Shown: positions 1 to 10,892, counted from the first letter of the stretch. The stretch is DNA of 64,000 nucleotides from Shewanella indica (GCF_002836975.1 NZ_NIJK01000047.1:186001-250000), one strand, 5' to 3'. Numbers and translations: made by a program. The notes: a model not told the origin generated them from the letters alone.

Positions 1-1464
1 ATTGCGCTGATCAAGGCCTCTCCAACACCCGCTGAAGCCAAGGTAAAACTGGTGGAAACCGGTTGGCAGCTCGGCAACGTGCAGGGCATGTTGGAAAAAG
101 CCGGTGATGATGCCGCCCGTCCCGAGTGGCTGGAGCCGGAGTTTGGTATTCGCGATGGTCTCTACTATCTGACTGAGCAGCAAGCCCAGGCTATCCTAGA
201 GCTGCGTCTGCACCGTCTGACCGGTCTTGAGCACGAGAAGATCCTCCAGGAATATGAAGAACTGCTGGAGCTGATTGCTGGATTGCTGCATATCCTCAGA
301 AGCCCAGAGCGTCTGATGGAAGTGATCAAAGAAGAGTTGGAAGAAGTACTTGAGCAATATGGTGACGAGCGTCGCACCGAGATCAATGCTTCAGCCGTGG
401 ATATCAGCCTCGAAGACCTTATTTGCGAAGAAGATGTGGTAGTAACCCTGTCGCATTTGGGTTATGCCAAGTATCAGCCTCTGAGCGATTACCAAGCGCA
501 GCGCCGCGGCGGTAAGGGCAAAGCGGCTACCAAGGTTAAAGACGAAGATTTCGTTGAGAAATTGTTGGTTGCCAATACCCACGACACCATTTTGTGCTTC
601 TCCGACTTCGGCAAGCTCTACTGGCTCAAGGTTTATCAGTTGCCGCTGGCCAGCCGTCAGTCGCGCGGTAAACCTATTGTGAACCTGCTGCCATTGTCTG
701 AGGGCGAGCACATTACGGCGATTCTGCCGGTTCGTGAATATGAAGCCGACAAGTATATCATCATGGCTACTTCCCACGGCACAGTGAAGAAGACATCGCT
801 TATTGAGTACAGTCGCCCAAGAGCCAACGGCATTATCGCCGTTAACCTGAAAGACGGTGACCAGTTGATCGGCGTTGACCTGACCGATGGTAGCAACGAA
901 ATCATGCTGTTCTCCAACGAAGGTAAGGTGGTACGCTTCAGCGAAGATCAGGTGCGCGCCATGGGCCGTACCGCCACCGGTGTTCGCGGTATCAAACTCG
1001 AAGATGGTCAGGAAGTGGTTTCACTGATAGTGCCAAAAGAAGATGGTGCCATTCTGACAGTGACAGAAAATGGTTTTGGTAAGCGTACCGAGCTGAGTGA
1101 GTACCCAACCAAGAGCCGTGCTACCAAGGGTGTGGTTTCCATCAAGGTGAGCGAACGTAACGGCGCGGTAGTCGGCGCGGTTCAGGTTGGCGACAATGAT
1201 GAAATAATGCTGATCAGCGACAAGGGCACACTGGTAAGAACCCCTGCGGCCGGCGTTTCTATCATAGGCCGCAATACCCAGGGCGTGACCATTATCCGCA
1301 CTGCCGGTGACGAGGCCGTGGTGGGTTTACAGCGTATTGATGAAATCCAGTCTGATGAAGACGAAGTGGAATTCGACGAAAACGGCGAACCCATAGCGGC
1401 CGAACCTGCCGCCGAGGATACTGAAGGCCAAGCGCCCGAAGCACCTGAAGCCGAGCAGGAATAA
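1..1464 (+). CDS. gyrA: DNA gyrase subunit A, 3' part (5' end outside window)
   Basis: The frame is open from the first base, so the start lies upstream; about 487 C-terminal residues are present. GyrA is the breakage-reunion subunit of gyrase, which introduces negative supercoils. The first ~120 residues are the end of the coiled-coil/tower region ([21 protein letters not shown] is typical). The rest is the DNA-wrapping beta-pinwheel domain, opened by the GyrA box QRRGGKG at 499-519. The protein ends in a long acidic tail rich in Glu, Asp and Ala, as in other gammaproteobacterial GyrA. It is followed directly by a terminator and serC. Identity is not in doubt; the catalytic tyrosine region is outside the window. 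Confidence 0.98.
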   Translation: MALIKASPTPAEAKVKLVETGWQLGNVQGMLEKAGDDAARPEWLEPEFGIRDGLYYLTEQQAQAILELRLHRLTGLEHEKILQEYEELLELIAGLLHILRSPERLMEVIKEELEEVLEQYGDERRTEINASAVDISLEDLICEEDVVVTLSHLGYAKYQPLSDYQAQRRGGKGKAATKVKDEDFVEKLLVANTHDTILCFSDFGKLYWLKVYQLPLASRQSRGKPIVNLLPLSEGEHITAILPVREYEADKYIIMATSHGTVKKTSLIEYSRPRANGIIAVNLKDGDQLIGVDLTDGSNEIMLFSNEGKVVRFSEDQVRAMGRTATGVRGIKLEDGQEVVSLIVPKEDGAILTVTENGFGKRTELSEYPTKSRATKGVVSIKVSERNGAVVGAVQVGDNDEIMLISDKGTLVRTPAAGVSIIGRNTQGVTIIRTAGDEAVVGLQRIDEIQSDEDEVEFDENGEPIAAEPAAEDTEGQAPEAPEAEQE

Positions 1465-1481
1465 CAGCATCAAGCATATAT

Positions 1482-1508
1482 GAGCGTCCAGTTGGACGCT
1501 CTTTTTTT
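1482..1508 (+). terminator. Rho-independent terminator of gyrA
   Basis: A perfect 8-bp stem GAGCGTCC/GGACGCTC (1482-1489 with 1494-1501), a 4-nt loop and seven T (1502-1508). It lies between the gyrA stop and the serC ribosome binding site, so the serC transcript must start close by or depend on read-through. Confidence 0.9.
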
Positions 1509-1524
1509 CAAGGAGAACAATGAA

Positions 1525-2619
1525 GTGAGCACGATTTATAATTTCTGTGCCGGACCAGCCATGTTGCCGGCCGCGGTAATGCAAAAAGCCCAGCAGGAAT
1601 TACTGGACTGGCAGGGGCACGGTGTCTCCGTCATGGAGATCAGTCACCGCAGTCAGGCCTTTATCGATCTCACCAAGGCTGCCGAGTCCAGATTACGCTC
1701 GCTGATGAATATTCCCGAAGATTACCATGTACTGTTTATGCATGGCGGTGGTCGCGGTCAGTTCTCGGCTGTCGTGAATAATTTTTTGGGTAATAACGGC
1801 AGAGCCCTGTATTTGGAGAGCGGTCAGTGGTCAAGATCGGCCACGGCAGAGGCCAGAAAGCTGGCCGGAGATGACAGAATTGATAGCCAAAGCATAGTTG
1901 AAAAGATCAATGGACTCAACAAAGTAACCTTGCCTAAGCTGGAAGGCGATAGTGGCAAGTATCGTTATGTGCACTATTGCCCCAACGAGACGGTAGATGG
2001 TATCGAAATTTTTGAAGAGTTGGAGTCTCCTTGGCCAATAATCGCGGATATGTCATCCACTATCATGTCCCGTGAAATCGATGTCAGTCGTTACGGGCTC
2101 ATTTATGCCGGGGCGCAAAAAAATATCGGCCCTTCCGGTTTGGCCATAGTGATAGTGCGTAAAGAGATGCTGGCTTTGCCGGCCATGCCGCAATCGTCCA
2201 TCATGGATTATCGCTTGGCGGCCGAAAACGATTCCATGTTTAACACTCCCCCTACTTTTGCCTGGTATCTGGCGGCCGAAGTGTTTGAGTGGCTGCACCG
2301 AATGGGCGGTATCGAGGCGATGGCAGAGCTCAACAAAGCCAAGGCCGAACTGCTTTATGCCTGTATCGATGAGCTGGACTTTTACCGCAATGGTGTGGCG
2401 ACGCAAAACCGCTCGCGAATGAATGTGACTTTCCAATTGGCCGATGAGTCGCTCAATGGTGAGTTCCTGAAAGAGGCGGAGGCCGCAGGTTTGGTGGCTC
2501 TTAAGGGGCACAGAATTGTCGGCGGGATGCGCGCCAGTATCTATAACGCCATGCCTTTGGCCGGCGTTGAGGCCCTGGTTGCCTTTATGAAGGCGTTTGC
2601 GGTCAAGCACAGCAGCTGA
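1525..2619 (+). CDS. serC: phosphoserine aminotransferase
   Basis: PLP-dependent enzyme that makes 3-phosphoserine from 3-phosphohydroxypyruvate (serine synthesis) and also serves pyridoxine synthesis. The protein begins [17 protein letters not shown], the family N-terminus, and carries [15 protein letters not shown] with the PLP-binding lysine. The frame opens further upstream at 1480, but that start lies inside the terminator hairpin. The GTG at 1525, nine bases after AAGGAG (1510-1515), gives 364 residues, the normal family size. In E. coli serC is followed directly by aroA; here a convergent aminotransferase gene separates them. Confidence 0.97.
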   Translation: MSTIYNFCAGPAMLPAAVMQKAQQELLDWQGHGVSVMEISHRSQAFIDLTKAAESRLRSLMNIPEDYHVLFMHGGGRGQFSAVVNNFLGNNGRALYLESGQWSRSATAEARKLAGDDRIDSQSIVEKINGLNKVTLPKLEGDSGKYRYVHYCPNETVDGIEIFEELESPWPIIADMSSTIMSREIDVSRYGLIYAGAQKNIGPSGLAIVIVRKEMLALPAMPQSSIMDYRLAAENDSMFNTPPTFAWYLAAEVFEWLHRMGGIEAMAELNKAKAELLYACIDELDFYRNGVATQNRSRMNVTFQLADESLNGEFLKEAEAAGLVALKGHRIVGGMRASIYNAMPLAGVEALVAFMKAFAVKHSS

Positions 2620-2655
2620 ACCCTGGCGAAAATCGTTTTATTACAACTATCCCAT

Positions 2656-2687
2656 AAAAAAGCGAATGCCTCGGCATTCGCTTTTTT
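2656..2687. terminator. bidirectional terminator between serC and the convergent aminotransferase
   Basis: Stem GCGAATGCC/GGCATTCGC (2662-2670 with 2673-2681), flanked by six A on the left and six T on the right, so it can terminate transcription from both sides. Confidence 0.92.
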
Positions 2688-2704
2688 CATCTCACTCTCC
2701 AATT

Positions 2705-3901
2705 TTAATCTTGCAACACCTTGGCGATAGACTTGGCAAGGTAATCGACATTGCTATCGCTTATCCCGGCGATACTTATCCGGCTTGAATCCACCATATA
2801 GATACCGAACTCCTGCTTAAGTTGTTCAACCTGTTCTGGCGACACCCCAAGGAAGGAGAACATCCCTTTTTGGCGGGCGATAAAGCTGAAGTCATGCTCG
2901 ACGCCTACCGCCTTTAAACGCTCAACCAGAATGGCACGGTTACCGTTTATCCTGTCACGCATCACCTTGAGTTCATCCAGCCACTGCTGCTTGAGCTGAT
3001 TGTCGCCGAGAATGGTTTCCACCAACGCGGCACCATGGGCAGGCGGCATGGAGTAGAGGCAACGCACCACGTAAAGCAGTACCGACAAGGCGACATCGGC
3101 GGCAGCACTGCTGTTGGCTATGATGCTGCAAGCGCCGATACGTTCGCGATAAAGGCCAAAATTCTTTGAACAAGAGGAGCAGAGCAACATGTCTTCCACA
3201 GCTGCTGCCATCTTGCGAACGCCGTAAGCATCTTCTTCGACACCGTCACCAAAGCCCTGGTAAGCCATATCGATAAGCGGGGTAAAACCGCGTTTGACGG
3301 CGACTTGTACCACTCGGTCCCACTGCTCGGTGCTGAGGTCCTGGCCCGATGGGTTGTGACAACAGGCATGCAGCAGCACCACATCGTTTTCCCCAAGAGT
3401 GTTGAGTTTGGCGAGCATTTCATCAAATTTCAGCGCCTTGGTGGCGTAGTCATAGTAAGGATAACGCTCAACCTTGAGACCGGCCGCCTCAAAAAGTCCG
3501 GTGTGATTGGCCCAGGTAGGATCGCTGACCCAAACGGTTGCGTCTGGGCGACAACGTTTAATAAAGTCGGCTGCGACCCGCAGCGCGCCGGTGCCGCCGG
3601 GAGTGGAGACACTGCGAATGCGTCCTGCGCTCAGGGTAGGGTGCTGCTCACCGAATGCCAGCTCGGCAATGAGACGATTGAAATCACTGCTACCGGCTGG
3701 GCCGATATACACCTTGGTGGTTTCTGTGGCGGTGCGGCGCTGCTCAGCGGTCTTAACGCAGTCGAGGATGGGGGTATTTCCCAAGATGTCTTTATAGACA
3801 CCAACGCCCAAATCAATTTTTTCATGGCGAGGGTCGTCGCGATATTGGCTGAGCAGCCCAAGAATGGGATCGGCTGGCATCGCCTTGAGTGTGCTGAACA
3901 T
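2705..3901 (-). CDS. class I aminotransferase (aspartate/aromatic amino acid aminotransferase)
   Basis: 398 residues, the usual length of the AspC/TyrB family. The N-terminus MFSTLKAMPADPILGLLSQY and the segment KIDLGVGVYKD are diagnostic. The PLP lysine is in SCSKNFGLYRERIG, and the cofactor-contact segment HACCHNPSGQDLS is present. It transfers the amino group between aspartate or aromatic amino acids and 2-oxoglutarate in the cytoplasm. AspC and TyrB cannot be told apart by eye, so no symbol is given. It is convergent with serC and shares a terminator with it. It sits between serC and aroA, which are adjacent in enterobacteria. Confidence 0.93.
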   Translation of the reverse strand: MFSTLKAMPADPILGLLSQYRDDPRHEKIDLGVGVYKDILGNTPILDCVKTAEQRRTATETTKVYIGPAGSSDFNRLIAELAFGEQHPTLSAGRIRSVSTPGGTGALRVAADFIKRCRPDATVWVSDPTWANHTGLFEAAGLKVERYPYYDYATKALKFDEMLAKLNTLGENDVVLLHACCHNPSGQDLSTEQWDRVVQVAVKRGFTPLIDMAYQGFGDGVEEDAYGVRKMAAAVEDMLLCSSCSKNFGLYRERIGACSIIANSSAAADVALSVLLYVVRCLYSMPPAHGAALVETILGDNQLKQQWLDELKVMRDRINGNRAILVERLKAVGVEHDFSFIARQKGMFSFLGVSPEQVEQLKQEFGIYMVDSSRISIAGISDSNVDYLAKSIAKVLQD

Positions 3902-4364
3902 AGGGTTCCCTGAAGTTAATACTTGTTGAAGAAGATTAGCATAACGATATTTAGGTTATTTGTTAACGGCTGGTGAGGTTGCAGTAAGCGATAGTCTGAG
4001 TGGTGCAACTGGCAAGCTGGGCTTCCAGGTTGTAAAGCTCAGTTGCAGGAAAGGAGAGTCGTTTCTCTGTATCACTTGTTGGAACGTCTATCGGAGAGTT
4101 AAAGAGCTTATTTAGCGCTAGTTGAATAATTTTCCGCTGAAATCGGCTTTTTTCAGCAAAAAACGGTTGAATCCCTGTGGCGCTCAGGTAACTTTAATGC
4201 CACGAACACTTAATTCAGGCCTATCAGCACTCGCTGTATCTAATCTTTTGTCTTGATTTACCGGTTTTATCCCATAATCGGTGACAAGGTCTTTTAACCC
4301 GCTTTGGCGGTATGTGGCGTAACGCTGCAATGCCGTCAAACACAGATGCAAGAATCCAAAAAAG
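3902..4364. other. 463-bp intergenic region between the aminotransferase and aroA
   Basis: The divergent start sites of the aminotransferase (minus) and aroA (plus) bound this region, so it must hold both promoters. I see no convincing ORF, RNA gene or clear promoter pair. A 7-bp hairpin GCTGAAA/TTTCAGC (4136-4142 with 4151-4157) lacks a following T tract. Confidence 0.5.
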
Positions 4365-5645
4365 ATGAAGCAATTGCGACTGGATCCCATAAGTAGAATG
4401 CATGGGGAGGTCAATATCCCCGGCTCCAAGAGTATCTCCAACCGGGCGCTGCTATTGGCAACCCTGGCCAAGGGCAGCACAGAACTGACAAATCTGCTCG
4501 ACTCAGATGATATTCGTCACATGTTGGCAGCGCTGAAACAGCTCGGCGTTCAATTTGAGCTCTCCGAAGACAAAAGCCACTGTAGTGTGCAGGGCCTTGG
4601 CGGCGCAATCAACAGCGATAAGTTGCAAGAGCTTTTTCTCGGTAATGCCGGCACCGCTATGCGGCCATTGTGCGCCGCGCTGACTCTGGGGAACGGTGAG
4701 TTTGTTCTCACGGGTGAACCCAGAATGGAGGAGCGGCCAATAGGAGATTTGGTCGACAGTCTCAAGGCCTTGGGCGCAGATATTCAATATCTGAAACATC
4801 CCGGCTTCCCGCCATTAAAAATCAAGGCAACAGGCCTCAGTGGCGGGGATGTGGAAATTGCCGGTAATCTCTCCAGCCAGTTTCTTACCGCGTTACTCAT
4901 GGTTGCGCCGCTGGCCGGTACCGCTGTCAATATCAAGGTCAAGGGTGAACTGGTTTCCAAGCCCTATATTGATATTACTTTGGCCTTGATGGCGCAATTT
5001 GGTGTTAAGGTCATCAACCACGACTATCAGCGTTTCGAGATCCCATCCGGTCAAAGCTATCTGTCACCGGGCAAGGTATTGGTGGAAGGCGATGCCTCAT
5101 CGGCGTCTTATTTCCTGGCCGCAGGCGCTATCGCCGGCGGTGAAGTGAAAGTTACCGGAGTTGGCCGTCTCAGCATTCAGGGTGATGTCAAGTTTGCCGA
5201 TGCGCTGGCGAGCATGGGCGCCGAGATTGAATGGGGAGATGACTATATTATTGCCAGGGGCAGCCAGCTCAAGGGCATAGATATGGACATGAACCATATT
5301 CCCGATGCGGCAATGACCATAGCCACAGCTGCGGTTTTTGCCAAAGGGCCGACTCGTCTTAGCAATATCTACAACTGGCGTATCAAGGAGACAGATCGTC
5401 TCAGCGCCATGGCCACAGAACTGCGTAAAATTGGTGCCGAGGTGGAAGAGGGTGAGGATTATATTTTGGTAAATCCACCGCTTGCGCCCACGCATGCCGC
5501 CATCGATACCTATAACGACCACCGCATGGCCATGTGTTTTTCGCTGCTGGCGTTTGCTGATTGCGGCGTCACCATTAATGACCCGGATTGCACCTCAAAA
5601 ACCTTCCCGGATTACTTCCAACGCTTTACGGCCTTGGCCGGTTAA
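4365..5645 (+). CDS. aroA: 3-phosphoshikimate 1-carboxyvinyltransferase (EPSP synthase)
   Basis: Sixth step of the shikimate pathway: shikimate 3-phosphate plus PEP gives EPSP. The sequence (426 residues, normal length) shows the substrate-binding [14 protein letters not shown] near residue 19, the glyphosate/PEP loop [13 protein letters not shown] near residue 90, [12 protein letters not shown], and [19 protein letters not shown] near residue 335, plus DHRMAMCF near the end. It is soluble and cytoplasmic. The start MKQLRLDPI has only a weak A-rich ribosome site. It is followed at 155 bp by cmk, as commonly seen. Confidence 0.97.
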   Translation: MKQLRLDPISRMHGEVNIPGSKSISNRALLLATLAKGSTELTNLLDSDDIRHMLAALKQLGVQFELSEDKSHCSVQGLGGAINSDKLQELFLGNAGTAMRPLCAALTLGNGEFVLTGEPRMEERPIGDLVDSLKALGADIQYLKHPGFPPLKIKATGLSGGDVEIAGNLSSQFLTALLMVAPLAGTAVNIKVKGELVSKPYIDITLALMAQFGVKVINHDYQRFEIPSGQSYLSPGKVLVEGDASSASYFLAAGAIAGGEVKVTGVGRLSIQGDVKFADALASMGAEIEWGDDYIIARGSQLKGIDMDMNHIPDAAMTIATAAVFAKGPTRLSNIYNWRIKETDRLSAMATELRKIGAEVEEGEDYILVNPPLAPTHAAIDTYNDHRMAMCFSLLAFADCGVTINDPDCTSKTFPDYFQRFTALAG

Positions 5646-5724
5646 GCGGCTGAATTTCGGGCTGTTGACAACAGCAGCCCGAAATTGACCTTGAATTCAG
5701 CATACGGAAAGCATGCAGTTGATA

Positions 5725-5730
5725 TATAAT
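5725..5730 (+). promoter_or_regulatory. candidate -10 element ahead of cmk-rpsA
   Basis: A perfect TATAAT hexamer lies 71 bp upstream of the cmk start, in the aroA-cmk gap. No good -35 hexamer is seen at the right distance, so this is suggestive only. Confidence 0.35.
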
Positions 5731-5800
5731 ATTGGCCGCTCATTTTCGGTGAACTCATACTGTGTCCTCATGGAAGATGATAATTACTGCGGAGGAATTT

Positions 5801-6496
5801 ATGTCTGAACGGGCGCCTGTTGTCACAATTGACGGCCCAAGCGGTGCGGGAAAAGGCACTATAAGTCAGTTGCTTGCCAACAAACTTGGATGGAAACTGC
5901 TCGATAGTGGTGCCATATATCGAGTGCTGGCACTTGCCGCTATTCACCACGATGTGGAACTGGATAACGAAGAAGCCATCACCCTGTTGGCCGCGCACCT
6001 GGATGTACAGTTTCTGGCGGGAGCCGGAAATGAAGCCATAAAAGTGGTGCTGGAAGGCGAAGATGTCAGCCATGCCATTCGCACTCAAGAATGTTCTGAC
6101 GCAGCCTCAAGAGTGGCGGCGTTTCCCCGGGTGAGAGAAGCCTTACTCAGAAGGCAGCGCGCTTTCAGAGTTGCCCCCGGGCTTATAGCTGATGGCCGGG
6201 ATATGGGAACCGTTGTTTTCCCGCATGCACCGGTCAAATTATTTTTGACAGCCTCGGCTGAAGAAAGGGCCCAGCGGCGCTATAATCAGTTGCAGGACAA
6301 GGGCTTCGATGTTAATATCGAGCGTCTTTTAACCGAGATCCAGGAAAGAGATCACCGGGATATGAATCGCGCAGTAGCGCCTTTGGTGCCAGCTGAAGAT
6401 GCCTTGGTGATAGATACTACTGGACTCGGAATTGAGACTGTGCTGGAGCTGGCGCTCAGGCACATAGTTGACAAATTATCTGACGTCAGTCTCTGA
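5801..6496 (+). CDS. cmk: cytidylate kinase
   Basis: Phosphorylates CMP/dCMP with ATP. It has the P-loop GPSGAGKGT near residue 12, the [11 protein letters not shown] segment and the [13 protein letters not shown] signature near the C-terminus. The frame is open from 5762, but the ATG at 5801 sits four bases after a strong GGAGGA (5791-5796) and gives 231 residues, the family length. It lies upstream of rpsA, a conserved pair in which rpsA can be co-transcribed with cmk. Confidence 0.97.
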   Translation: MSERAPVVTIDGPSGAGKGTISQLLANKLGWKLLDSGAIYRVLALAAIHHDVELDNEEAITLLAAHLDVQFLAGAGNEAIKVVLEGEDVSHAIRTQECSDAASRVAAFPRVREALLRRQRAFRVAPGLIADGRDMGTVVFPHAPVKLFLTASAEERAQRRYNQLQDKGFDVNIERLLTEIQERDHRDMNRAVAPLVPAEDALVIDTTGLGIETVLELALRHIVDKLSDVSL

Positions 6497-6595
6497 GACT
6501 GGCGGGATAGGCATTCGCCACAGGGAAGAGGCGAGTTATTTTACTGACTCCACGTTCAGGATAGATACGTGGTTTATTACTTAAAGTTAATTAAC

Positions 6596-8263
6596 ATGAC
6601 TGAATCTTTTGCTGATCTGTTTGAACAATCCCTTCAACAACTGGAATTCCGCCCAGGTTCTATCGTTCGTGGTACTGTAGTTGCCATCGAAAACGGTATG
6701 GTACTGGTTGACGCCGGTCTGAAATCTGAGAGCCCAATCCCAGCTGAGCAATTCAAAAATGCTCAAGGTGAACTGGAAATCGCCGTTGGCGACCAAGTTG
6801 ACGTTGCGCTGGATAGCGTTGAAGACGGTTTCGGTGAGACTCAACTGTCTCGCGAAAAGGCTAAGCGCCACGAAGCCTGGATCGTTCTGGAAAAAGCTTA
6901 CGAAGATGCTGAAACTGTAATCGGTGTCATCAATGGCAAGGTTAAAGGCGGTTTCACCGTTGAGCTGAACGGTATCCGTGCGTTCCTGCCTGGTTCTCTG
7001 GTTGACGTTCGCCCAGTACGCGATACTGCTCACCTGGAAAACAAAGAACTGGAATTCAAAGTTATCAAGCTGGACCAGAAGCGCAACAACGTTGTTGTTT
7101 CTCGTCGTGCTGTTATCGAATCTGAAAGCAGCGCTGAGCGTGATGCTCTGCTGGAAAACCTGCAAGAAGGTCAAGCAGTTAAAGGTATCGTTAAGAACCT
7201 GACCGACTACGGTGCATTCGTAGATCTGGGCGGTGTTGACGGCCTGCTGCACATCACCGACATGGCTTGGAAGCGTGTTAAGCACCCATCTGAGATCGTG
7301 AATGTTGGTGACGAAATCAACGTCAAAGTACTGAAGTACGATCGCGAGCGCACTCGTGTATCTCTGGGTCTGAAGCAACTGGGTGAAGACCCATGGCTGG
7401 AAATCAGCAAGCGCTACCCAGAAAACACTCGTCTGACTGGTCGCGTAACCAACCTGACTGACTACGGCTGCTTCGTTGAAATCGAAGAAGGCGTTGAAGG
7501 TCTGGTACACGTTTCTGAAATGGATTGGACCAACAAGAACATCCACCCATCCAAGGTTGTTAACCTGGGTGACGAAGTTGAAGTTCTGGTTCTGGACATC
7601 GATGAAGAGCGTCGTCGTATTTCTCTGGGTCTCAAGCAGTGCAAGACCAACCCATGGGAAGACTTCGCTAACCGTTATGCCAAGGGCGACAAAGTTACCG
7701 GTAAGATCAAGTCTATCACTGACTTCGGTATCTTCATCGGTCTGGACGGCGGCATCGACGGTCTGGTTCACCTGTCTGACATCTCTTGGAACGGTAGCGG
7801 CGAAGACGCTGTTGGCGAGTACAAGAAAGGCGACGAAATCACTGCAGTGGTTCTGTCTGTTGATCCAGAGCGTGAGCGTATCAGCCTGGGTGTTAAGCAG
7901 ACTGAAGACGATCCATTCAACGCCTACCTGGCCGACAAGAAGAAAGGTACCATCGTAGTTGGTACTGTTACTGCTGTTGACGCCAAAGGTGTTACTGTTG
8001 AGCTGGCTGACACTGTTGAAGGTTACATCCGTGTATCTGACATCAGCCGTGACCGTGTTGAAGATGCATCAAGCGTCTACAATGTAGGTGACAGCGTTGA
8101 AGCCAAGTTCATGGGCGTAGATCGCAAGAACCGTGCAATCAGCCTGTCTGTACGTGCTAAAGACGAAGCTGAAGAAAAAGAAGTGATGGCTAACCTGAAC
8201 AAGCAGGATGACGCTATCATGACTAATGCAATGGCTGAAGCGTTTAAAGCAGCTCGTAAGTAA
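6596..8263 (+). CDS. rpsA: 30S ribosomal protein S1
   Basis: 555 residues with six S1 RNA-binding repeats, roughly at 21-86, 105-170, 191-259, 276-346, 363-432 and 449-518. Repeats 3-5 each show the [24 protein letters not shown] and GLVH(V/L)S-type motifs. S1 unfolds and recruits mRNA on the 30S subunit. The ATG at 6596 ([21 protein letters not shown]) was chosen over an in-frame upstream start because it matches the known N-terminus. Codon use is strongly biased to CTG, GTT, CGT and AAC, marking very high expression. There is no strong Shine-Dalgarno sequence, as known for rpsA leaders. Confidence 0.98.
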   Translation: MTESFADLFEQSLQQLEFRPGSIVRGTVVAIENGMVLVDAGLKSESPIPAEQFKNAQGELEIAVGDQVDVALDSVEDGFGETQLSREKAKRHEAWIVLEKAYEDAETVIGVINGKVKGGFTVELNGIRAFLPGSLVDVRPVRDTAHLENKELEFKVIKLDQKRNNVVVSRRAVIESESSAERDALLENLQEGQAVKGIVKNLTDYGAFVDLGGVDGLLHITDMAWKRVKHPSEIVNVGDEINVKVLKYDRERTRVSLGLKQLGEDPWLEISKRYPENTRLTGRVTNLTDYGCFVEIEEGVEGLVHVSEMDWTNKNIHPSKVVNLGDEVEVLVLDIDEERRRISLGLKQCKTNPWEDFANRYAKGDKVTGKIKSITDFGIFIGLDGGIDGLVHLSDISWNGSGEDAVGEYKKGDEITAVVLSVDPERERISLGVKQTEDDPFNAYLADKKKGTIVVGTVTAVDAKGVTVELADTVEGYIRVSDISRDRVEDASSVYNVGDSVEAKFMGVDRKNRAISLSVRAKDEAEEKEVMANLNKQDDAIMTNAMAEAFKAARK

Positions 8264-8274
8264 GTGCCTGTAGT

Positions 8275-8294
8275 ACAGGGGGCTTGCCCCCTGT
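8275..8294 (+). other. GC-rich hairpin in the rpsA-ihfB gap
   Basis: The arms ACAGGGGGC and GCCCCCTGT (8275-8283 and 8286-8294) form a strong stem but no T tract follows. It may stabilise the rpsA 3' end or attenuate read-through into ihfB. Confidence 0.5.
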
Positions 8295-8333
8295 TAGGTG
8301 ACTGTGTTTGGCTTGATAATAGGGGTAGCTAGG

Positions 8334-8621
8334 ATGACTAAATCCGAACTGATCGAAAAACTCGCCAGTGGGCAGTCGCAACTGTCGGCGAAAGAAGTAG
8401 AAGGCGCCATCAAAGAGATGTTGGAGCAAATGGCTAAAACATTGGAAAGCGGTGATCGCATAGAGATCCGTGGCTTTGGCAGCTTTTCACTTCACTATCG
8501 TGCACCTCGCACTGGTCGTAATCCCAAAACGGGAACATCAGTCGAGTTGGATGGCAAGTACGTCCCGCACTTTAAGCCAGGCAAAGAACTGCGCGAACGC
8601 GTTGACGCTTATAACCGTTAA
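8334..8621 (+). CDS. ihfB: integration host factor subunit beta
   Basis: 95-residue DNA-bending protein of the HU/IHF family; it forms a heterodimer with IhfA and acts in recombination, replication and transcription. Visible features are [11 protein letters not shown] at the N-terminus, the [21 protein letters not shown] arm with the minor-groove proline, and [12 protein letters not shown] at the end. The ATG at 8334 matches the family start; an upstream in-frame start would add 12 unrelated residues. It follows rpsA and ends in a good terminator. Confidence 0.97.
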   Translation: MTKSELIEKLASGQSQLSAKEVEGAIKEMLEQMAKTLESGDRIEIRGFGSFSLHYRAPRTGRNPKTGTSVELDGKYVPHFKPGKELRERVDAYNR

Positions 8622-8634
8622 TCGCTGTTGTATT

Positions 8635-8660
8635 AAAAGCCTCCGAAAGGGGGCTTTTTT
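8635..8660 (+). terminator. terminator after ihfB
   Basis: The arms AAGCCTCC and GGGGGCTT enclose a GAAA loop, with one G-T pair, and six T (8655-8660) follow. Confidence 0.88.
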
Positions 8661-8743
8661 ATGCCCGGAGCTTGGCTAAAGCTGGTCAGCTCAGTCAAAT
8701 TACTGGATAATCAGAACATTGAAACGCGTTTATGGAGTGCAAC

Positions 8744-9013
8744 GTGAAGTCATTTGTCGCAACCGTACTGGTGGCAATGTTGTTTGTAGTGGCACTGGTA
8801 TTTGGCTCTCGCAATGAACAGCTGGTCACCATCAGTTATTTTGTGGCACAGGGAGAGTTCCGTTTGCCTGTGGTGTTGGCCGTGGTGTTTCTGGCGGGGT
8901 TTATCCTCAGCTGGGTCATTGCTTTCTACTACATAATGAAGTTGAAGTTGTCATTGCGTAATGCCCGTAAGAAGATCCAGACATTAACGCAGCAGCAGGG
9001 GCAAGACGCCTAG
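8744..9013 (+). CDS. lapA: lipopolysaccharide assembly protein A
   Basis: Small inner-membrane protein of the LapAB module that tunes LPS synthesis by controlling LpxC turnover through FtsH. There are two membrane segments (residues ~3-22 and ~40-63) and a basic cytoplasmic tail with a short coiled coil. The motif FVAQGEFRLPVVLAVVFLAGF is typical of the YciS/LapA family. The GTG at 8744, six bases after GGAG, gives MKSFVATV, which aligns with E. coli LapA; an upstream ATG at 8732 would add four residues. One base separates its stop from lapB. Confidence 0.9.
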   Translation: MKSFVATVLVAMLFVVALVFGSRNEQLVTISYFVAQGEFRLPVVLAVVFLAGFILSWVIAFYYIMKLKLSLRNARKKIQTLTQQQGQDA

Positions 9014-9014
9014 T

Positions 9015-10175
9015 ATGCTCGAACTTCTCTTTCTGTTGCTGCCTATTGCTGCGGCTTACGGTTGGTACATGGGCCGCCGCAGTTTGAAGCAGAAACAGAA
9101 TTCAGCACAAAAGAAACTGAGCCGAGACTACTTCACCGGGCTCAACTTTCTGCTCTCCAATGAGTCGGACAAGGCTGTTGATCTCTTTATTAGCATGTTG
9201 GATGTCGATGATGAAACCATAGACACTCACCTGTCTTTGGGTTCCTTGTTTCGCAAACGGGGTGAAGTAGATAGATCTATTCGTATTCACCAAAACCTGA
9301 TAGCCAGGCCCAATCTCGCCACCGAGCAAAGAGACATGGCGATGATGGAGCTGGGTAAGGACTATATGGCCGCCGGGTTCTACGATAGGGCTGAGGAGAT
9401 TTTCCTTAACCTGGTCAGTCAGGACGATCACAGCGAAGAAGCGGAAACCCAACTGATCTCCATTTACCAAACCACCAAAGATTGGCAAAAGGCGATAGAT
9501 ATCACCAAGCGCTTGCCACGAAAAAGCCAGCAGGGTCTGAAACCCGTCATCGCCCATTTCTACTGCCAATTGGCCGAAGAAGCCGACGAAGAAGCGGGTA
9601 AACTCAAGGGCTTTCAAGCCGCACTCAAGCAAGACCCTCAATGTGGCCGCGCCTTGTTGTCACTGGCCAACGCTTACCTCGACGCAGGGCAGTTACCTCA
9701 GGCCAAACAGATGCTCAATCAACTGATTGACGCCGATGCCGAGCTTTTTGCCGATGCACTCGCCTGTGCCCGCCAGCTCTATCAAGAGCTCAAGGATATT
9801 GAAGGTTATCGCGAACTGTTGGCTCACGCCATAGATAAGGGCGCGGGTGCTTCAGTTGTGGTGGCATTGGCGCAGCGTATGATTGAAGACGGCGATATCA
9901 AAGGCGCCGAAGACATGGTGATGCAAGCTCTCTATCGTCACCCCACCATGCGGGGGTTCCAGCACCTTATGCAGATGCACATCAAGCAAGCTGAGCAGGG
10001 CCAGGCACGAGATAGCCTGGCGATGCTGGAAAAATTGGTAGAGCAACAAATTAGATTCCGTCCAAGTTACCGCTGCCGGGAGTGTGGTTTCCCGGCACAT
10101 ACCTTGTATTGGCACTGCCCATCCTGCAAGAGCTGGGGCAGTATTAAGCGGGTTCGCGGTTTGGACGGTGAATAA
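9015..10175 (+). CDS. lapB: lipopolysaccharide assembly protein B
   Basis: Membrane-anchored TPR protein that presents LpxC to FtsH and coordinates LPS synthesis. The 386 residues comprise an N-terminal anchor (~1-20), a chain of TPR repeats (~35-330) and a C-terminal rubredoxin-type zinc ribbon with two CxxC pairs (CREC and CPSC, about residues 354-374). Length and architecture match E. coli LapB (YciM). It is translationally close to lapA (1-bp gap) and 21 bp from pyrF. Confidence 0.96.
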   Translation: MLELLFLLLPIAAAYGWYMGRRSLKQKQNSAQKKLSRDYFTGLNFLLSNESDKAVDLFISMLDVDDETIDTHLSLGSLFRKRGEVDRSIRIHQNLIARPNLATEQRDMAMMELGKDYMAAGFYDRAEEIFLNLVSQDDHSEEAETQLISIYQTTKDWQKAIDITKRLPRKSQQGLKPVIAHFYCQLAEEADEEAGKLKGFQAALKQDPQCGRALLSLANAYLDAGQLPQAKQMLNQLIDADAELFADALACARQLYQELKDIEGYRELLAHAIDKGAGASVVVALAQRMIEDGDIKGAEDMVMQALYRHPTMRGFQHLMQMHIKQAEQGQARDSLAMLEKLVEQQIRFRPSYRCRECGFPAHTLYWHCPSCKSWGSIKRVRGLDGE

Positions 10176-10196
10176 CCCTTAGATAACGGAGTAAAA

Positions 10197-10892
10197 ATGA
10201 CAGAGACACCTATTGTGGTCGCCTTGGACTTTGATAATAAATTCAAAGCATTGCAACTTATTGATAAGTTGGATCCGTCTATGTGCCGCCTTAAGGTAGG
10301 CAAAGAGATGTTTACCCTGTTCGGGCCTCAACTGGTGAAAGAGATCCATGACCGAGGGTTTGAGCTGTTTCTGGACCTGAAGTTTCACGATATTCCCAAC
10401 ACAGTGGCCAAAGCGGTAGCTGCCGCCGCCGAAATGGGGGTGTGGATGGTGAATGTCCACGCCAGTGGCGGTCTCGCCATGATGGAAGCTGCCCGCCGAG
10501 CCTTATTACCTTACGGGGATAACGCCCCCTTGCTGATTGCTGTTACTGTGCTGACCTCAATGAGCGACGATGAGCTCAAGCTTATTGGTGTTGAAGGCAG
10601 TGCTGAAGAGCAGGTTCGAAGACTGGCGTGCCTGACGCAAACAGCCGGTCTCGATGGTGTGGTCTGCTCGGCCCGAGAGTCCAGTATGCTCAAGGCCGAA
10701 CTTGGCGCCGATTTCAAACTGGTGACTCCGGGTATTCGTCCGGCGGGCAGTGACGCCGGCGATCAAAAACGCATCATGACCCCGGCCGAAGCTATGGCCG
10801 CGGGCTCAGATTATCTGGTCATAGGTCGACCCATTACTCAAGCGGCCGATCCTTTGGCGACATTGCAGGCGATACATCAATCGTTGGCATAA
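10197..10892 (+). CDS. pyrF: orotidine 5'-phosphate decarboxylase
   Basis: Last step of UMP synthesis. The 231 residues carry the catalytic Asp-Lys-Asp signature in [17 protein letters not shown] (about residues 59-75) and the phosphate-binding LVTPGIRP and YLVIGRPIT loops. A good ribosome site (GGAG) precedes the ATG. It lies downstream of lapB as in E. coli. Confidence 0.97.
   Translation: MTETPIVVALDFDNKFKALQLIDKLDPSMCRLKVGKEMFTLFGPQLVKEIHDRGFELFLDLKFHDIPNTVAKAVAAAAEMGVWMVNVHASGGLAMMEAARRALLPYGDNAPLLIAVTVLTSMSDDELKLIGVEGSAEEQVRRLACLTQTAGLDGVVCSARESSMLKAELGADFKLVTPGIRPAGSDAGDQKRIMTPAEAMAAGSDYLVIGRPITQAADPLATLQAIHQSLA

Noticed and set aside
6587-7771. 394-codon open frame antisense to rpsA
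   Set aside because: It mirrors the strongly biased codon use of rpsA, has no ribosome site and no recognisable domain.
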